From contig NZ_JACBFS010000009.1 in the NCBI RefSeq assembly GCF_022138605.1, positions 62,001-126,000 on the forward strand: 64,000 nt of DNA, written 5' to 3'. This stretch comes from Xanthobacter sp. NM-25. Its GTDB lineage: Bacteria > Pseudomonadota > Alphaproteobacteria > Rhizobiales > Xanthobacteraceae. Positions 25,501-34,163 of the stretch are shown here, piece by piece. A model generated the notes under the pieces. The model worked only from the letters and a program-made list of their open reading frames with translations, searched no databases and was not told the DNA's origin. How positions within the stretch are numbered: the first letter of the stretch is position 1; every line of letters starts with the position of its first letter. Position numbers and translations under genes: made by a program.

Positions 25501-25726
25501 CCTTGTCGACGCCGATCACCTTGGATTCGATGGGCTGGGCGACGGTGGCCTCCAGCACCTCCGCCGAGGCGCCCGGATAGGTGGCCGTGACCGAGACCTG
25601 CGGCGGCACGATATCCGGCAGCTGGGCCACCGGGATGCGCATCAGGGCCAGCGCGCCGGCGATGGAGATGACGATGGCGATGACGACGGCAAGGCGGGGG
25701 CGGTCGATGAAGATATCGGAGATCAT
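22571..25726 (-). CDS. RND efflux pump permease (AcrB/TtgB/HAE1 type)
   Basis: Inner-membrane proton/drug antiporter of 1051 residues, the usual size for tripartite multidrug pumps. Twelve helices and two large periplasmic loops are evident. Proton-relay residues are present: the Asp pair in GIVVDDAIVVVENVERV (TM4) and the Lys in LAAKNGILIVEFAKE (TM10). A GTG at 25735 overlaps the adaptor stop, but ATG 25726 has GGAG eight bases upstream and is preferred. It forms an operon with the upstream membrane-fusion protein. No TolC-like channel gene is in the window. Confidence 0.96.
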   Translation of the reverse strand: MISDIFIDRPRLAVVIAIVISIAGALALMRIPVAQLPDIVPPQVSVTATYPGASAEVLEATVAQPIESKVIGVDKALYMKSTSGNDGSYTLTVSFALGTDPDINTVNVNNRVQTALSQLPADVQALGVTVQKKSSSILQFITLSSPDQRYDPLFMTNYAVINVLDELARTPGVGSASLFGQMNYSMRIWFDVERLASLGMVPSDVIAAISAQNVQAPVGRIGARPVPDNQQFQLNVQTQGRLTTPEEFGNIVLRANRDGSVLKVKDVARVELGAQNEDSVNRLNGKPSVAMGIYLAPGANALTTSSAVTAKLKTLQSRMPEGLKAQIMYDSTDFVYDTIDAVIHTLIEAFLLVAAVVFLFLGNWRATLIPIIAVPVSIIGTFAVLLALGYSANTVSLLALVLAIGIVVDDAIVVVENVERVMEEEPELSPAAASKKAMAQVTAPIIAITLVLLSVFVPIGFIPGISGELFRQFAVTISAAMLISALNALTLSPALCAVFLRHGGEKRGIMGFISRRIDNLRDGYAFLVRKTLRLSILSLAIVAVCAFGVMSLAKITPSGFLPEEDQGAFFINVQLPDGASVARTSDTVRQVEKLVGALPQVENVTSVIGYSLLDSFSASNNAFMIVQLKPFEERKAALDKVQVIIGQVFGGVQQIRSAMILPFNLPPVIGLSTSGGFEAMVESLEGADPATMGSISNAIVGAANQDPALSRVFTTYAANAPSLYLDIDREKAQALGVGINDVFTALQATLGGSYVNNFNLFGRTWQVQVQGDVDNRRDIPALWDIYVRAKDGAMVPLQSIAELQTIVGPAVITRYNNYRAVTINGSPAPGVASGTAMAAFQQVAAKVLPAGYALEWTGTSYQEQQAGGQTGIILALALLFAYLFLVALYESWVIPVPVLLSVIVAVLGAFAGMVAFGITLDLYGQIGLVVLIALAAKNGILIVEFAKEQREHGVELKEAAANAAKLRFRAVMMTSIAFILGLVPLVWANGASMMARQNVSTPVFMGMLAASSVGILVIPMLYVTFQSTRERIKALFSRSAASGNASSAHHG

Positions 25727-25731
25727 CGCCG

Positions 25732-26871
25732 TCACTCCACTGTGGCGGTCTGCGCCATGGCGGGCTGCGGATCGACGGGCGTGTTCGGCCGCACCCGCTG
25801 CACCCCTTCCACGACGATCGTTTCGCCGCCCGACAGGCCTTCGATGACGCGGGCCTTGCCCGCGGTGGACTGGCCGAGCTTCACGCGGCGCACCTGCGCG
25901 ATCTTGTCGGCGCCCACCACATAGACGAAGTCGCCCTGCTGGTCGGTCATCACGGCCGCGCGCGGCACCGCCAGTACCTGCTGAGCCTTCACCGCCTCCA
26001 GAACCACGCGGACGAACTCGTCATTGTAGAGCTCGCGCTGCCCGTTGGCGTCGAGCGGATTGGCGATCTTGCCGCGCACGGTGATGGAATCGGTGTTGGC
26101 GGCGACGTTCGGGTCGATGAAGTCGAGCTGGCCCACTTCGCCATAAAGTCGACCGTCCGGCAGCCGCAGGCGGATGCGCAATCCCCCTTCAGCGCCGCCT
26201 TCCGCGGCATGCGCCTGTTGCAGCTCGATGAGCTTGCGGGTGGGCACGGGAAAGGTGACGTACATGGGGTCCTGGCTCACCACGCTCACCAGCGCGCCCG
26301 ATGAGGGCGACACCACGTTGCCCACCGTTACCGCCGTGCGGCCGATGCGCCCGTCGATGGGGGTGCGGATCTCGGTGTAGTCGAGATTGATCTGGGCCAC
26401 CTGCAGGGCGGCCTTGGCGGATTGCAGCTGAGCCTGCGCCGTGCGCTGGCTGGCCACCGCATTGTCGAGGGTGCTTTGGGAGCCGCTGCCCGACTTCTGC
26501 AGCTTGTCGGCACGCTCGAAGGTGAGGTTCGCGTTGTCGAGCTGGGCCTGGGCCTGCGCCACGGCGGCCTGCTTGGCGGCCACCTCCGCGGCGAACGGGG
26601 CCCGCTCCAGCCGGAACAGGAGATCCCCCTTCTTGACGTCCGTGCCTTCAGTGAACTGGCGCTCCTCCAGGAAGGCGGTGACACGGGCCACGGCGTTCAG
26701 CCGCTGGATGGCCTCGATGCGGCCGTTGAACTCGGTGGTCGGCCGCACGTCCTCCGGCGCCACGTTGGCAACTCCCACGGCCGGCGGCCCCCCGCCCGGC
26801 ATTTGCGCAAGAGCCGGGACGGGGAAGAGCAGGCAACTGCCGAGAAGGACGGCGAGGAACGAGGAGCGCAT
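25732..26871 (-). CDS. RND efflux periplasmic adaptor (AcrA/TtgA type)
   Basis: Membrane-fusion protein of 379 residues. N-terminal signal MRSSFLAVLLGSCLLF with cleavage near ALAQ; lipoyl half-motifs around residues 60-95 and 185-215; a coiled-coil hairpin between them (about 95-165, rich in Ala/Gln: AVAQAQAQLDNANLTFERA); then the beta-barrel domain. ATG 26871 is preceded by GGAGAAAGG. The gene starts next to a TtgR-like operator and is divergent from the TetR gene. Confidence 0.95.
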   Translation of the reverse strand: MRSSFLAVLLGSCLLFPVPALAQMPGGGPPAVGVANVAPEDVRPTTEFNGRIEAIQRLNAVARVTAFLEERQFTEGTDVKKGDLLFRLERAPFAAEVAAKQAAVAQAQAQLDNANLTFERADKLQKSGSGSQSTLDNAVASQRTAQAQLQSAKAALQVAQINLDYTEIRTPIDGRIGRTAVTVGNVVSPSSGALVSVVSQDPMYVTFPVPTRKLIELQQAHAAEGGAEGGLRIRLRLPDGRLYGEVGQLDFIDPNVAANTDSITVRGKIANPLDANGQRELYNDEFVRVVLEAVKAQQVLAVPRAAVMTDQQGDFVYVVGADKIAQVRRVKLGQSTAGKARVIEGLSGGETIVVEGVQRVRPNTPVDPQPAMAQTATVE

Positions 26872-26896
26872 GGCTTGAACCTTTCTCCGTGCCGCA

Positions 26897-26923
26897 TATA
26901 CATACATTATGTTTGTTTGTAAA
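26897..26923. promoter_or_regulatory. TtgR/AcrR-like operator
   Basis: AT-rich island in the divergent adaptor/TetR intergenic region. On the minus strand it reads TTTACAAACAAACATAATG followed by TATGTATA. This closely resembles the TtgR operator of Pseudomonas putida (TTTACAAACAACCATGAATG type, recalled from the literature). It overlaps the likely promoter of the pump operon. Confidence 0.7.
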
Positions 26924-27090
26924 CAGGCGCTGAGAGACCGGCCCGGCGCTACGGTGGCGCTTGACCGGCGGAGGCAGTATTGCTGCCGCACGCACGATCG
27001 GTTGCAGAGCCTGCGGCGCGACGGCAGTCACCGAGGCCGCCGGCGCGCCAACCGGGGGCGGCGCGCCGGGCAAGGAGACGGGACGCGGTC

Positions 27091-27738
27091 ATGAGGCGAA
27101 CCAAGGAGCAGGCGGCGGAAACCGGGCGCCAGATTCTCAAAGCCGCCGAAGCTCTCTTCCTTGATGCGGGCTACGACAACGTGCGTCTCGAGGAGATCGC
27201 GGTGGCGGCGGGGGTGACACGCGGCGCCGTGCATTGGCACTTCAAGAACAAGCAGGGGCTGCTTCTGGCCCTGCGGGAAGAGGCCCAAGCCCCGTTTTGC
27301 GAGCTGGCCGACCTTGTGGGGCACGAAAATGGCCCGGCCCTGCTGTCTCACTTCGATAAGGCCTTATGCGAAATGTTCTCGGCTCTGGAGGGGGATCCGC
27401 GCCGCAAGGGGCTGATCCGGGTGCTGATGCGTCTCGATCTCGGCCTGTCGGACCAGGATGACAACGGCGGCACCACGTTCCGCGAGGAGATGAGATCGGC
27501 CCTGGAGCGGATCTTTCAGGTGGTCGAGCGCGATGTCGGGCTGCGCCCCCCCTGGACGCCACAGACCGCCGCCGCCGCCCTGGGCGTCACCATCAGCGGC
27601 ATGGTGCTGGAATGGGCGCTCGGCAAGGACAGCGTCCGCCTCGTGCCGGACGGTCTGCAGCTCATCCGGACCATGCTGGACATGTGGATGAAAACCCCCG
27701 GCGACACAGCAGACATCGCGGTGCCGGTCGAGGGCTGA
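27091..27738 (+). CDS. TetR family repressor (AcrR/TtgR group)
   Basis: Regulator of 215 residues. The N-terminal HTH (about 10-57) reads ILKAAEALFLDAGYDNV, EEIAVAAGVTRGAVHWHFKN, which is the AcrR/TtgR pattern including the GVTRGAxYWHF-like recognition helix (His for Tyr). The C-terminal ligand domain has the AcrR-type EEMRSALERIFQVVERD segment. ATG 27091 lies within a frame open further upstream; AAGGAG is 13 bases before it. Divergent from the RND operon, it probably represses the pump and responds to its substrates. Confidence 0.94.
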   Translation: MRRTKEQAAETGRQILKAAEALFLDAGYDNVRLEEIAVAAGVTRGAVHWHFKNKQGLLLALREEAQAPFCELADLVGHENGPALLSHFDKALCEMFSALEGDPRRKGLIRVLMRLDLGLSDQDDNGGTTFREEMRSALERIFQVVERDVGLRPPWTPQTAAAALGVTISGMVLEWALGKDSVRLVPDGLQLIRTMLDMWMKTPGDTADIAVPVEG

Positions 27739-27921
27739 CACCGGCCCGGCAGCAATCCGGCGCAACCCGCCGATGGCGCGCTCCTTCGGCCGCGGACACG
27801 CGGCAGCCCCCATCGGGGCGCGAGGTGTTGATCGAAAGGCGAAGGAGCCAGATCCACCGGCGACAAAGGCCGGCTCTGCAGCGACGGGGCGCGCCGACAC
27901 CCCCTCCCCGCGAGCCCGCGC

Positions 27922-29544
27922 TCAGACGGTGGCGGTGCGGGCCTGCTCGGCCAGATGCCCGGCGAGGCGGTGGGCCAGCGCCATGATGGTGAGGGTGAGG
28001 TGCTTGTCCGGCAGGAACGGCACCACGCCGCCGTCGCACACATAGACATTGTCCATGTCGTGCAGGCGCATGTCCCCATTCACCACGCCGGTGGCGGGAT
28101 CATCCGATGCGGCGGTGGTGCCGGCATAATGGATGCCGGTGCCGGTATTGTCCCGCGAGGCGTGCATGGAGGTGGCGCCGGCGTGCCGCAGCACCTTGCG
28201 GCCCCAGGCATCCATGGCATCCATCATGGCTTCGGTGCGGTCGGAATGGGAGAAGTCCACCGCCACGTGCGGGACGCCGAAGCGGTCCCGCGTGGTGCCC
28301 GGCCGCACCCGGTTGGCGGGCGTCGGATCGCCGGCGCAGAACAGGCCCAGCGTGACATAGGAATGGAACATGAAGCGGGCGAGGCGCTCCTTCATGAACA
28401 CCGGGAAGCGCTTCATGCCCGCCAGATAGTGCGGCACATCGGGAATGCCGTGGATGGCGTGGCCGATGAAGGGAAACTCCTCCCCATCGGGCAGCGTGCC
28501 CCGCGACATGAGGATCAGGAGATCCCCATAGCCGATGTCATAGTCACGCGCCTTGCCCCACAGCTGCCACAGGGAGGTGGAGACCACCGCTTTGGGATTG
28601 TCCTGCAGCCTGAGCCCCAATTGGCCGGTGGCGTTGCCCATGCCCTCGGGCGCCATCTCGTCGGCGGAATTGAACAGGATGCGCGGGCTCTCCACCGCCC
28701 CGGCCGCCAGCACCACCACCTTGGCGGCCAGGCTGCGGGCTTCGCCCGTGGCCATGTCGATATAGTCCACGCCCGAGGCCTGCCGCGCGCCGCCGGCGCG
28801 GGTGATGCGCACCACCTTGGCGCCGGTGACGAGCGTGTAATTGGGCAGGTCGCGGATTTCCGGGAGCAGCCGCGAGGTGAACTTATAGACCGCGCCGGTG
28901 GGGCAGCCGGAGGTGCAGATGCCGGTGGAGACGCAGGCCTTCGGGCTGTCGGGCCGGGTGTCGATGGCCTTGCGGTTGGGAATGGCCCGGGAATAGGTCT
29001 CGCCCAGCCCGTCCACCGCGGCGATGATCATGTGATCCGGCGGCCGCAGGGGCTTGGGCTCCACGAAGATGCCGTCAGGCAGTTCCTCGATGTTCTCCGT
29101 GGTGCCGCACACCACGATGCGCCGCTCCACCGCATCGTAATGGGGCGCGAGGGTCTCGTAGGGGAATGGCCAATGGGCGAAATCCTTGGCCGAAAAGCGC
29201 ACGCTGACGCCGTTCCACAGGTTCTGCAGACCGTTGACGGCGAGCACCTGATAATGGTGAAAGCCGCCTTCCGGCCAGCCGGTGGAACCGTCCCCGCCCT
29301 TCTCGTAGAGCGGATGGACGAACAGGCTGTCGTGCGGTTCCGCCGGCCAGACGGTGTTGGCGCGAATGCCGAAATCCAGCGCCGTGTTGGGCGGATCGAC
29401 GGTCTTGAAATGATCGTCGGCGAGCACGCCGCCCTGTTCCAGGGAAATGACGTTCAGGCCCGCCTTGGCGAGCTCGTAGGCGAGAATGCCGCCGCCCGCC
29501 CCGGTGCCGACGACGACGACATCACAAGGGGTCGCTTCAGCCAC
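27922..29544 (-). CDS. GMC family FAD-dependent dehydrogenase (large subunit type)
   Basis: Sugar/cyclitol dehydrogenase of 540 residues in the GMC family. The Rossmann motif VVVGTGAGGGILAYEL is at about residues 10-25. A cysteine cluster CVSTGICTSGC (CX5CX3C, about residues 205-215) matches the spacing of the [3Fe-4S] ligands in bacterial FAD-glucose dehydrogenase alpha subunits. The C-terminal active-site region has HYAGT (HxxGT), but the usual Asn of the NPTLT motif is replaced in DKHLTLTIMA. GTG 29544 is chosen because GGGAGG lies six bases upstream; it overlaps the preceding gene by 8 bases. No Tat signal or cytochrome subunit is seen. Its neighbours suggest it oxidises a ring hydroxyl to a ketone for the aminotransferase. 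Confidence 0.88.
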   Translation of the reverse strand: MAEATPCDVVVVGTGAGGGILAYELAKAGLNVISLEQGGVLADDHFKTVDPPNTALDFGIRANTVWPAEPHDSLFVHPLYEKGGDGSTGWPEGGFHHYQVLAVNGLQNLWNGVSVRFSAKDFAHWPFPYETLAPHYDAVERRIVVCGTTENIEELPDGIFVEPKPLRPPDHMIIAAVDGLGETYSRAIPNRKAIDTRPDSPKACVSTGICTSGCPTGAVYKFTSRLLPEIRDLPNYTLVTGAKVVRITRAGGARQASGVDYIDMATGEARSLAAKVVVLAAGAVESPRILFNSADEMAPEGMGNATGQLGLRLQDNPKAVVSTSLWQLWGKARDYDIGYGDLLILMSRGTLPDGEEFPFIGHAIHGIPDVPHYLAGMKRFPVFMKERLARFMFHSYVTLGLFCAGDPTPANRVRPGTTRDRFGVPHVAVDFSHSDRTEAMMDAMDAWGRKVLRHAGATSMHASRDNTGTGIHYAGTTAASDDPATGVVNGDMRLHDMDNVYVCDGGVVPFLPDKHLTLTIMALAHRLAGHLAEQARTATV

Positions 29545-29881
29545 GCACGCCTCCCAACGGCCATTCACCCACGCTTTTCAGGAACGAGGGCGAGGCGAAA
29601 TGCATGTATTCGAGAAAGGCGAAGACGGCGGTGGCGTCCTCCGCCAGGTGCTCACGGCGCACCTCGCCGCCGGCGGCAAAGCCGGAACGGGCGGCGATAC
29701 GGTGGAAGGCGGCGTTGAGCTGCAGATTCAGCGCGGCGATGCGGGCGAGATCATCGATGAGCGGCTCGAGTGCCGGGTGGTAGGGATCAAGCGGCAGCAG
29801 CGCCACCACCAGCCCGTGGAAATCAAGGGCCGGCGGATCCGCCGGGGCAAGGCCCGCCGTTTCGGGATGTTCCGCAACCAT
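29537..29881 (-). CDS. Small partner protein of the GMC dehydrogenase (hypothetical)
   Basis: A 114-residue protein between the sugar porter and the GMC dehydrogenase, with overlapping or near-contiguous ends and a strong GGAGG ribosome binding site. The position is that of the small 'hitch-hiker' subunit in FAD sugar dehydrogenases. It is shorter than that family (usually about 170-200) and has no Tat signal, and I cannot confirm homology. The C-terminal half includes FAFLEYMHFASPSFLKSVGEW. It may be a chaperone or small subunit. Confidence 0.7.
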   Translation of the reverse strand: MVAEHPETAGLAPADPPALDFHGLVVALLPLDPYHPALEPLIDDLARIAALNLQLNAAFHRIAARSGFAAGGEVRREHLAEDATAVFAFLEYMHFASPSFLKSVGEWPLGGVRG

Positions 29882-29892
29882 GCTGATCCTCC

Positions 29893-31260
29893 TCAGGCGT
29901 GGGCCACGCCGCGGCCGAGCTGGCGCAGCGGGCGGCCGCTCTTCAGGTGGCGCTCGATCTCTTCCAGGGACACGCCATTGGTCTCCGGCACCAGCCACAG
30001 GGTGAAGGCAATGCCGGCCACGCAGACGAGGGCGTAAAGGCCGAACACGCCGCCGAGACCGAACTCGGCGACCAGGATGGGGAAGGAGAAGACCACCAGG
30101 AAGTTGAAGCCCCAGTTCACCAGCGAGGCGAGGCTCATGCCCAGGGCGCGCACGTTCAGCGGAAACACCTCGGCCATCATCACCCAGGGCATGGGGCCGA
30201 GGGCGATGGCGAAGGCGGAGATGTAGAGCACCAAAGCGGCGAAGGTGATGCCGTCCATGCCGGGCATGTTGGTGGCCGCGCCGATGGCGATGATGCCCAG
30301 CGCCACCGCGGTGCCGGCAAAACCGATCAGCAGCAGCAGCCGGCGGCCGATGCGGTCGATCAGCAGCATGCCCACCACCGTCATCGCCACGTTCACGAAG
30401 CCGATGCCGGCGGTGGCGAGGATGGTGTTGGTGGCCGAGCTGAAGCCGGCATGCTCGAACACGGTAGGGGCGTAATAGATCACCGCATTGATGCCGGAGA
30501 GCTGCTGCAGCAGGAACAGCCCCATGGCGACGATGAGGGCGGGGCGGACATCGGGCTTGAAGAGATCGGCGAAGCGGCCGTGGCGCTGCGCATCGGCCTC
30601 GGCGCCGGCGCGGATGGCCTCGAACTCCGCCGCCACCTTGCGATCCGTCTCCGGCTGGCCGCGCATGCGCGCCAGCACCTGGCGGGCCTCGACGTTGCGC
30701 CCGCGCGAGACGAGCCAGCGCGGCGTGTCGGTGCCCATGAAGATGCCGGCGAACAGCAGCACGGCGGGCACCGCGCCCACCGCGAACATCAGGCGCCAGT
30801 TGTCGTCGAACACATAGCCCACCAGATAGGCGCCGAGAATGCCGAGGGTGACGGCCAGCTGGTAGATGGAGACCAGTTGGCCCCGCTGCTCGGTGGGCGC
30901 GCTCTCGGAAATGTAGAGCGGCGCCATCATGGCGGCGATGCCCACCCCGAAGCCGATGATGAGCCGCGCCCCGGTCAGCGTCCAAAGACCACCGGCGGTG
31001 GCGCTCAGCAGCGCGCCGATGATGAACAGCGCGCCCGCCACCAGCAGCAGCTTGCGGCGGCCCGCGGCGGCCGCGAAACGCCCGCCCAGGATGGCCCCCA
31101 CGAAGGCGCCGAACGGCACCGCCGAGGTCATCATGCCTTCGGCCAGCGGATCGATGCCGAGATCCTGCCGCAGCGGGCCGAGGGCGCCGGCGATGACCCC
31201 CTCGTCGAAGCCGAACAGGGCGCCGGCGATGCCGGCGATGGTGGCGATGAGATAGATCAC
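29893..31260 (-). CDS. MFS sugar porter
   Basis: Twelve-helix sugar:proton symporter of 455 residues. Sugar-porter signatures are visible: GFDEGVIAGAL in helix 1, PLYISESAPTEQRGQLVS at the helix 4-5 loop (PxYxSE-x-xPxxxRG), a QQLSGINAVIYY helix 7 motif, and MPWVMMAEVFPLNVRALG (PxxxxxEVFP-x-xxR) followed by the C-terminal VPETNGVSLEEIE. This profile fits hexose or inositol transporters. It starts the gene group feeding the GMC dehydrogenase, downstream of the DegT aminotransferase. Confidence 0.94.
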   Translation of the reverse strand: MIYLIATIAGIAGALFGFDEGVIAGALGPLRQDLGIDPLAEGMMTSAVPFGAFVGAILGGRFAAAAGRRKLLLVAGALFIIGALLSATAGGLWTLTGARLIIGFGVGIAAMMAPLYISESAPTEQRGQLVSIYQLAVTLGILGAYLVGYVFDDNWRLMFAVGAVPAVLLFAGIFMGTDTPRWLVSRGRNVEARQVLARMRGQPETDRKVAAEFEAIRAGAEADAQRHGRFADLFKPDVRPALIVAMGLFLLQQLSGINAVIYYAPTVFEHAGFSSATNTILATAGIGFVNVAMTVVGMLLIDRIGRRLLLLIGFAGTAVALGIIAIGAATNMPGMDGITFAALVLYISAFAIALGPMPWVMMAEVFPLNVRALGMSLASLVNWGFNFLVVFSFPILVAEFGLGGVFGLYALVCVAGIAFTLWLVPETNGVSLEEIERHLKSGRPLRQLGRGVAHA

Positions 31261-31312
31261 GGGCGCCCTCCACGGTGGGTCGTTGGCGCGCCGGAGCGCG
31301 CATGGGCCGGCG

Positions 31313-32635
31313 TCAGTCGAGGACGACGCGGGCCACCTTGCGGATCGCGGTCACGATGTCGGACACGTCGGTGTCGGTGAGGGTGGACGCGATGGTCAGG
31401 AGTGCGCCGCGGGCATGTAGATCGTCACAATGGGCGAGCGCCCCGGGCCCATAATGATAATCAGCGCCGAAGGCGTTGGACGGCAGCGTCCAGGGCGCAC
31501 CGTCGCGGCTGTTGGAGCGCTTGTTCACCAGGCTCGGAATGTTGCAGTACCAGTGCATGCCCCATTCCCGCAGGGTGAGGCAGGCGAGGGAGCCCGGCGG
31601 GCCGGCGATGCCCTCGGCCCGCAGGGCGTCCACGAAGCGGCGGGCGGTGGCCTCGTCCTTCAGCAGCATCAGCAGGAACGGGCCGGTATCCCCCTTGGGA
31701 TCGACGATGGTGCGGAAGCCGAGGCCCGGCACGTCGGCGAGGGCGCTGCGGATGCGCCATTTGGCGTCGCGCATGGCGCCGGTGATCTGGCCGAGCTTGC
31801 GCATCTGGGCAAGACACATGGCGCCGGACAGCTCGGACATGCGCGCGCCCACGCCCCACAGCTGGCAGCTCTCGTCGGAGGTGTCGAGGCGGCCCTGGGC
31901 GTTGCGCGGATAGCCGAGGTCGTGCAGAGCGACGATGCGGCGGAACAGGTCGTCGCGCTCGGTCACCACCATGCCGCCGTCGCCGGAGGTCATGTTCTTG
32001 TTCAGCTGGAACGAGAAGATGCCGATGTCGCCGAAAGTGCCCACGGCCTTGCCGTTCTGGCTGGCGCCCGCGGCCTGGGCACAGTCCTCGATGAGGCCGA
32101 TGCCGCGGGTCTTGCAGATCGCCGCCACCTCGGCCACCCGCCCGGGCGCGCCGCTCATATGCACCATCAAGGCGGCGCGGGTCTGGGGGCCGATCTTGCG
32201 GGCCAGGTCTTCGGGATCGAGGGTGAAGCAGTCGTCGATGTCCACCAGGCGCGGAATGGCGCCGGCGCGCACCACGGCGCTGACACAGCTGACCCACAGA
32301 TAGCCGGGAACCAGAACCTCGTCGCCGGGGCCGATCTCCAGCGCCGACATGGCGATGCTCAAGGCCGCCGTGCCGGAGGATACGCCCAGGGCATGCTTGT
32401 GGCCAAAGGCGGCGCACCATTCGTTCTCCAGCGTATCCACCATGTGCTGGAGATCGGGGCCGTAGAAACGGAACGGGCTGCGGGCCTGAACCACGCGCGA
32501 GACCAGCTCCAGCTCCTCCGCGCCGATCCAGTGGGCGCCGGGCAGTTCCCAGGGCAGCGGCGCGGTGCGGACGGGCTGTCCACCCTCGATGGCGAGGCGG
32601 TTGGCGTGCTCCTGCGCGGCGGTGGGCATGGTCAC
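31313..32635 (-). CDS. DegT/DnrJ/EryC1/StrS family aminotransferase
   Basis: PLP-dependent sugar or cyclitol aminotransferase of 440 residues. It has the fold-type I core: GVSSGTAALSIAM (phosphate contact), EDCAQAAGAS (PLP-ring Asp region), and the internal aldimine Lys in FSFQLNKNMTSGDGG. The Lys segment resembles glutamine:scyllo-inosose aminotransferases (StsC group), where FSFQQ-x-K-x-x-x-x-GEGG is typical. The start is GTG 32635 (GGGGGA eight bases upstream) or ATG 32629. First gene of the unit that contains the sugar porter and GMC dehydrogenase, which suggests the keto product is aminated; inference only. Confidence 0.9.
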   Translation of the reverse strand: MTMPTAAQEHANRLAIEGGQPVRTAPLPWELPGAHWIGAEELELVSRVVQARSPFRFYGPDLQHMVDTLENEWCAAFGHKHALGVSSGTAALSIAMSALEIGPGDEVLVPGYLWVSCVSAVVRAGAIPRLVDIDDCFTLDPEDLARKIGPQTRAALMVHMSGAPGRVAEVAAICKTRGIGLIEDCAQAAGASQNGKAVGTFGDIGIFSFQLNKNMTSGDGGMVVTERDDLFRRIVALHDLGYPRNAQGRLDTSDESCQLWGVGARMSELSGAMCLAQMRKLGQITGAMRDAKWRIRSALADVPGLGFRTIVDPKGDTGPFLLMLLKDEATARRFVDALRAEGIAGPPGSLACLTLREWGMHWYCNIPSLVNKRSNSRDGAPWTLPSNAFGADYHYGPGALAHCDDLHARGALLTIASTLTDTDVSDIVTAIRKVARVVLD

Positions 32636-32797
32636 GAGCGTGTCCCCCTTTTCCTCGCCAGGAGCCGAGGCGTCTCTGCTCTGGAATTATTTTAATGTTA
32701 TGCTTCAGCTTGAGGACATCTTACAAGACTTTTTGTCCTGAGTTGAGTGTCTGAGCTCAAGACCCATTCCAGGTAGGGGTTTCCGGGTGAAATCTTC

Positions 32798-34147
32798 ATG
32801 AGGCCGTTCCTTTATACCGCCATCCTTGTCTTGTGGTTCGGAGTCCTGTTCGGCTTCAGCACCGCCTCCATTGCCGGAGTCGTCGGGGACATTGCGGCGG
32901 CGTTCGCGCTCTCGACGCGCGCAACGGAAATGGTGGTGACGGCCCTGCTGCTCGGCTGCTTCATCGGCGCGGCTTTGGCGGCGCCGCTCTCGGCACGGAT
33001 CGGCCGCAAGCCGTCGTGCCTGATCGCCGCGGGCCTCGCCATTGCCGGCTATGCGCTCATCCCCCTCGGCCAACAGGCGGCGCCTGGGCCCGCCATGCTG
33101 GTGGCGGCACGCATGCTCATCGGCCTCGGGGTCGGCCTGTCCTCCATGGTGGTTCCCATGTATGCGGCCGAGGCGACGCCGGCCCGACATCGCGGCGCCG
33201 TGGTCTCCCTGTTCCAGCTGGCCATTACCATCGGCATCCTGGTGGGCTATGCGGTGCCGCTGGCGCTCCACGATCGGGCTTCCTGGCAGGTGATGCTGGG
33301 TGGTGGCATCGTCATCGCCGCGTTCAGCGCCCTGTCGGTGCTGCTGCTGCCGGAAAGCCCCCGCTGGCTGAAGGCGCAGGGCCGCACCGCAGCCGCCGCC
33401 ACCGCCGCCCGCCAGCTCGGCATTCTCGATGAGATGGGCCCGCAGGCGGGCGAACCGGCCGGCGATAAGCCGGCGGGGGACTGGCGGGCGGCACTGCGCG
33501 CCGGCAGCACCGCGGCCGTTCTGCTGCTCTGCAGCGTGCTGTTCATCCTGCAGAACTTCTCCGGCATCGACGGTATTCTTTATTATGCGCCGCACATCTT
33601 CACCGAGCTGGGCTTTGCGGCCGGCACCGCCGCCCTGGCGGCGACGTTCGGGCTCGGCCTGGTGAACGTGCTGGCGACGGTGCTCGCCATGGCCCTGGTG
33701 GACCGGCTGGGCCGGCGCCCGCTGCTCATCGCCGGCTCGGCGGCCATGGCGGCCAGCCTCGCCACGGTGATCCTCGCCGCCAGCCAGGACTGGCCGTGGC
33801 TGGCGCTCCTGGGACTTGGCGCCTATATCGTCGCCTTCGCCCTGTCCCTCGGCCCCCTGCCCTATGTGCTGATGGCCGAGCTGTTCCCCACCGCCATCCG
33901 CGAGCGCGGCATCGCCGTCGCCTCGGCCACCAGCTGGCTGTTCAACGGCATCGTGGCGGGCACCTTCCTGTCGCTGGTGCAGGGCATCGGCCTTCCCGGC
34001 ACCATCGGTATCTTCCTCGGCGTCTGCCTGCTGTCGCTGGCCATCTCCCTCGCCTTCGTGCCGGAAACGCGGCGGGTGGGGCTGGAGCAGATCGAGGCGG
34101 ATGTTCTGGCCGGCCGGCCGCTGCGCCGGCTCGGCGCCCACGGCTGA
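32798..34147 (+). CDS. MFS sugar porter
   Basis: Second sugar porter, 449 residues, divergent from the aminotransferase operon. Motifs are PMYAAEATPARHRGAVVS (helix 4-5), QNFSGIDGILYYAPHIF (helix 7) and LPYVLMAELFPTAIRERG with VPETRRVGLEQIE at the end. Substrate unknown; it differs from the other porter at these positions, so it may carry a related sugar or export a product. The ribosome binding site is weak. The AT-rich divergent promoter zone at about 32690-32760 holds several partial inverted repeats and an 8-bp TGAGCTCA dyad. Confidence 0.92.
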   Translation: MRPFLYTAILVLWFGVLFGFSTASIAGVVGDIAAAFALSTRATEMVVTALLLGCFIGAALAAPLSARIGRKPSCLIAAGLAIAGYALIPLGQQAAPGPAMLVAARMLIGLGVGLSSMVVPMYAAEATPARHRGAVVSLFQLAITIGILVGYAVPLALHDRASWQVMLGGGIVIAAFSALSVLLLPESPRWLKAQGRTAAAATAARQLGILDEMGPQAGEPAGDKPAGDWRAALRAGSTAAVLLLCSVLFILQNFSGIDGILYYAPHIFTELGFAAGTAALAATFGLGLVNVLATVLAMALVDRLGRRPLLIAGSAAMAASLATVILAASQDWPWLALLGLGAYIVAFALSLGPLPYVLMAELFPTAIRERGIAVASATSWLFNGIVAGTFLSLVQGIGLPGTIGIFLGVCLLSLAISLAFVPETRRVGLEQIEADVLAGRPLRRLGAHG

Positions 34148-34163
34148 CGCCGCGCGGCGTCAG
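34144..34163. terminator. Palindrome between convergent genes
   Basis: A perfect 20-base palindrome (CTGACGCCGC and its complement) that includes the stop codons of both the sugar porter and the aldo/keto reductase. It is a likely bidirectional termination hairpin without a clear T-run. Confidence 0.6.
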
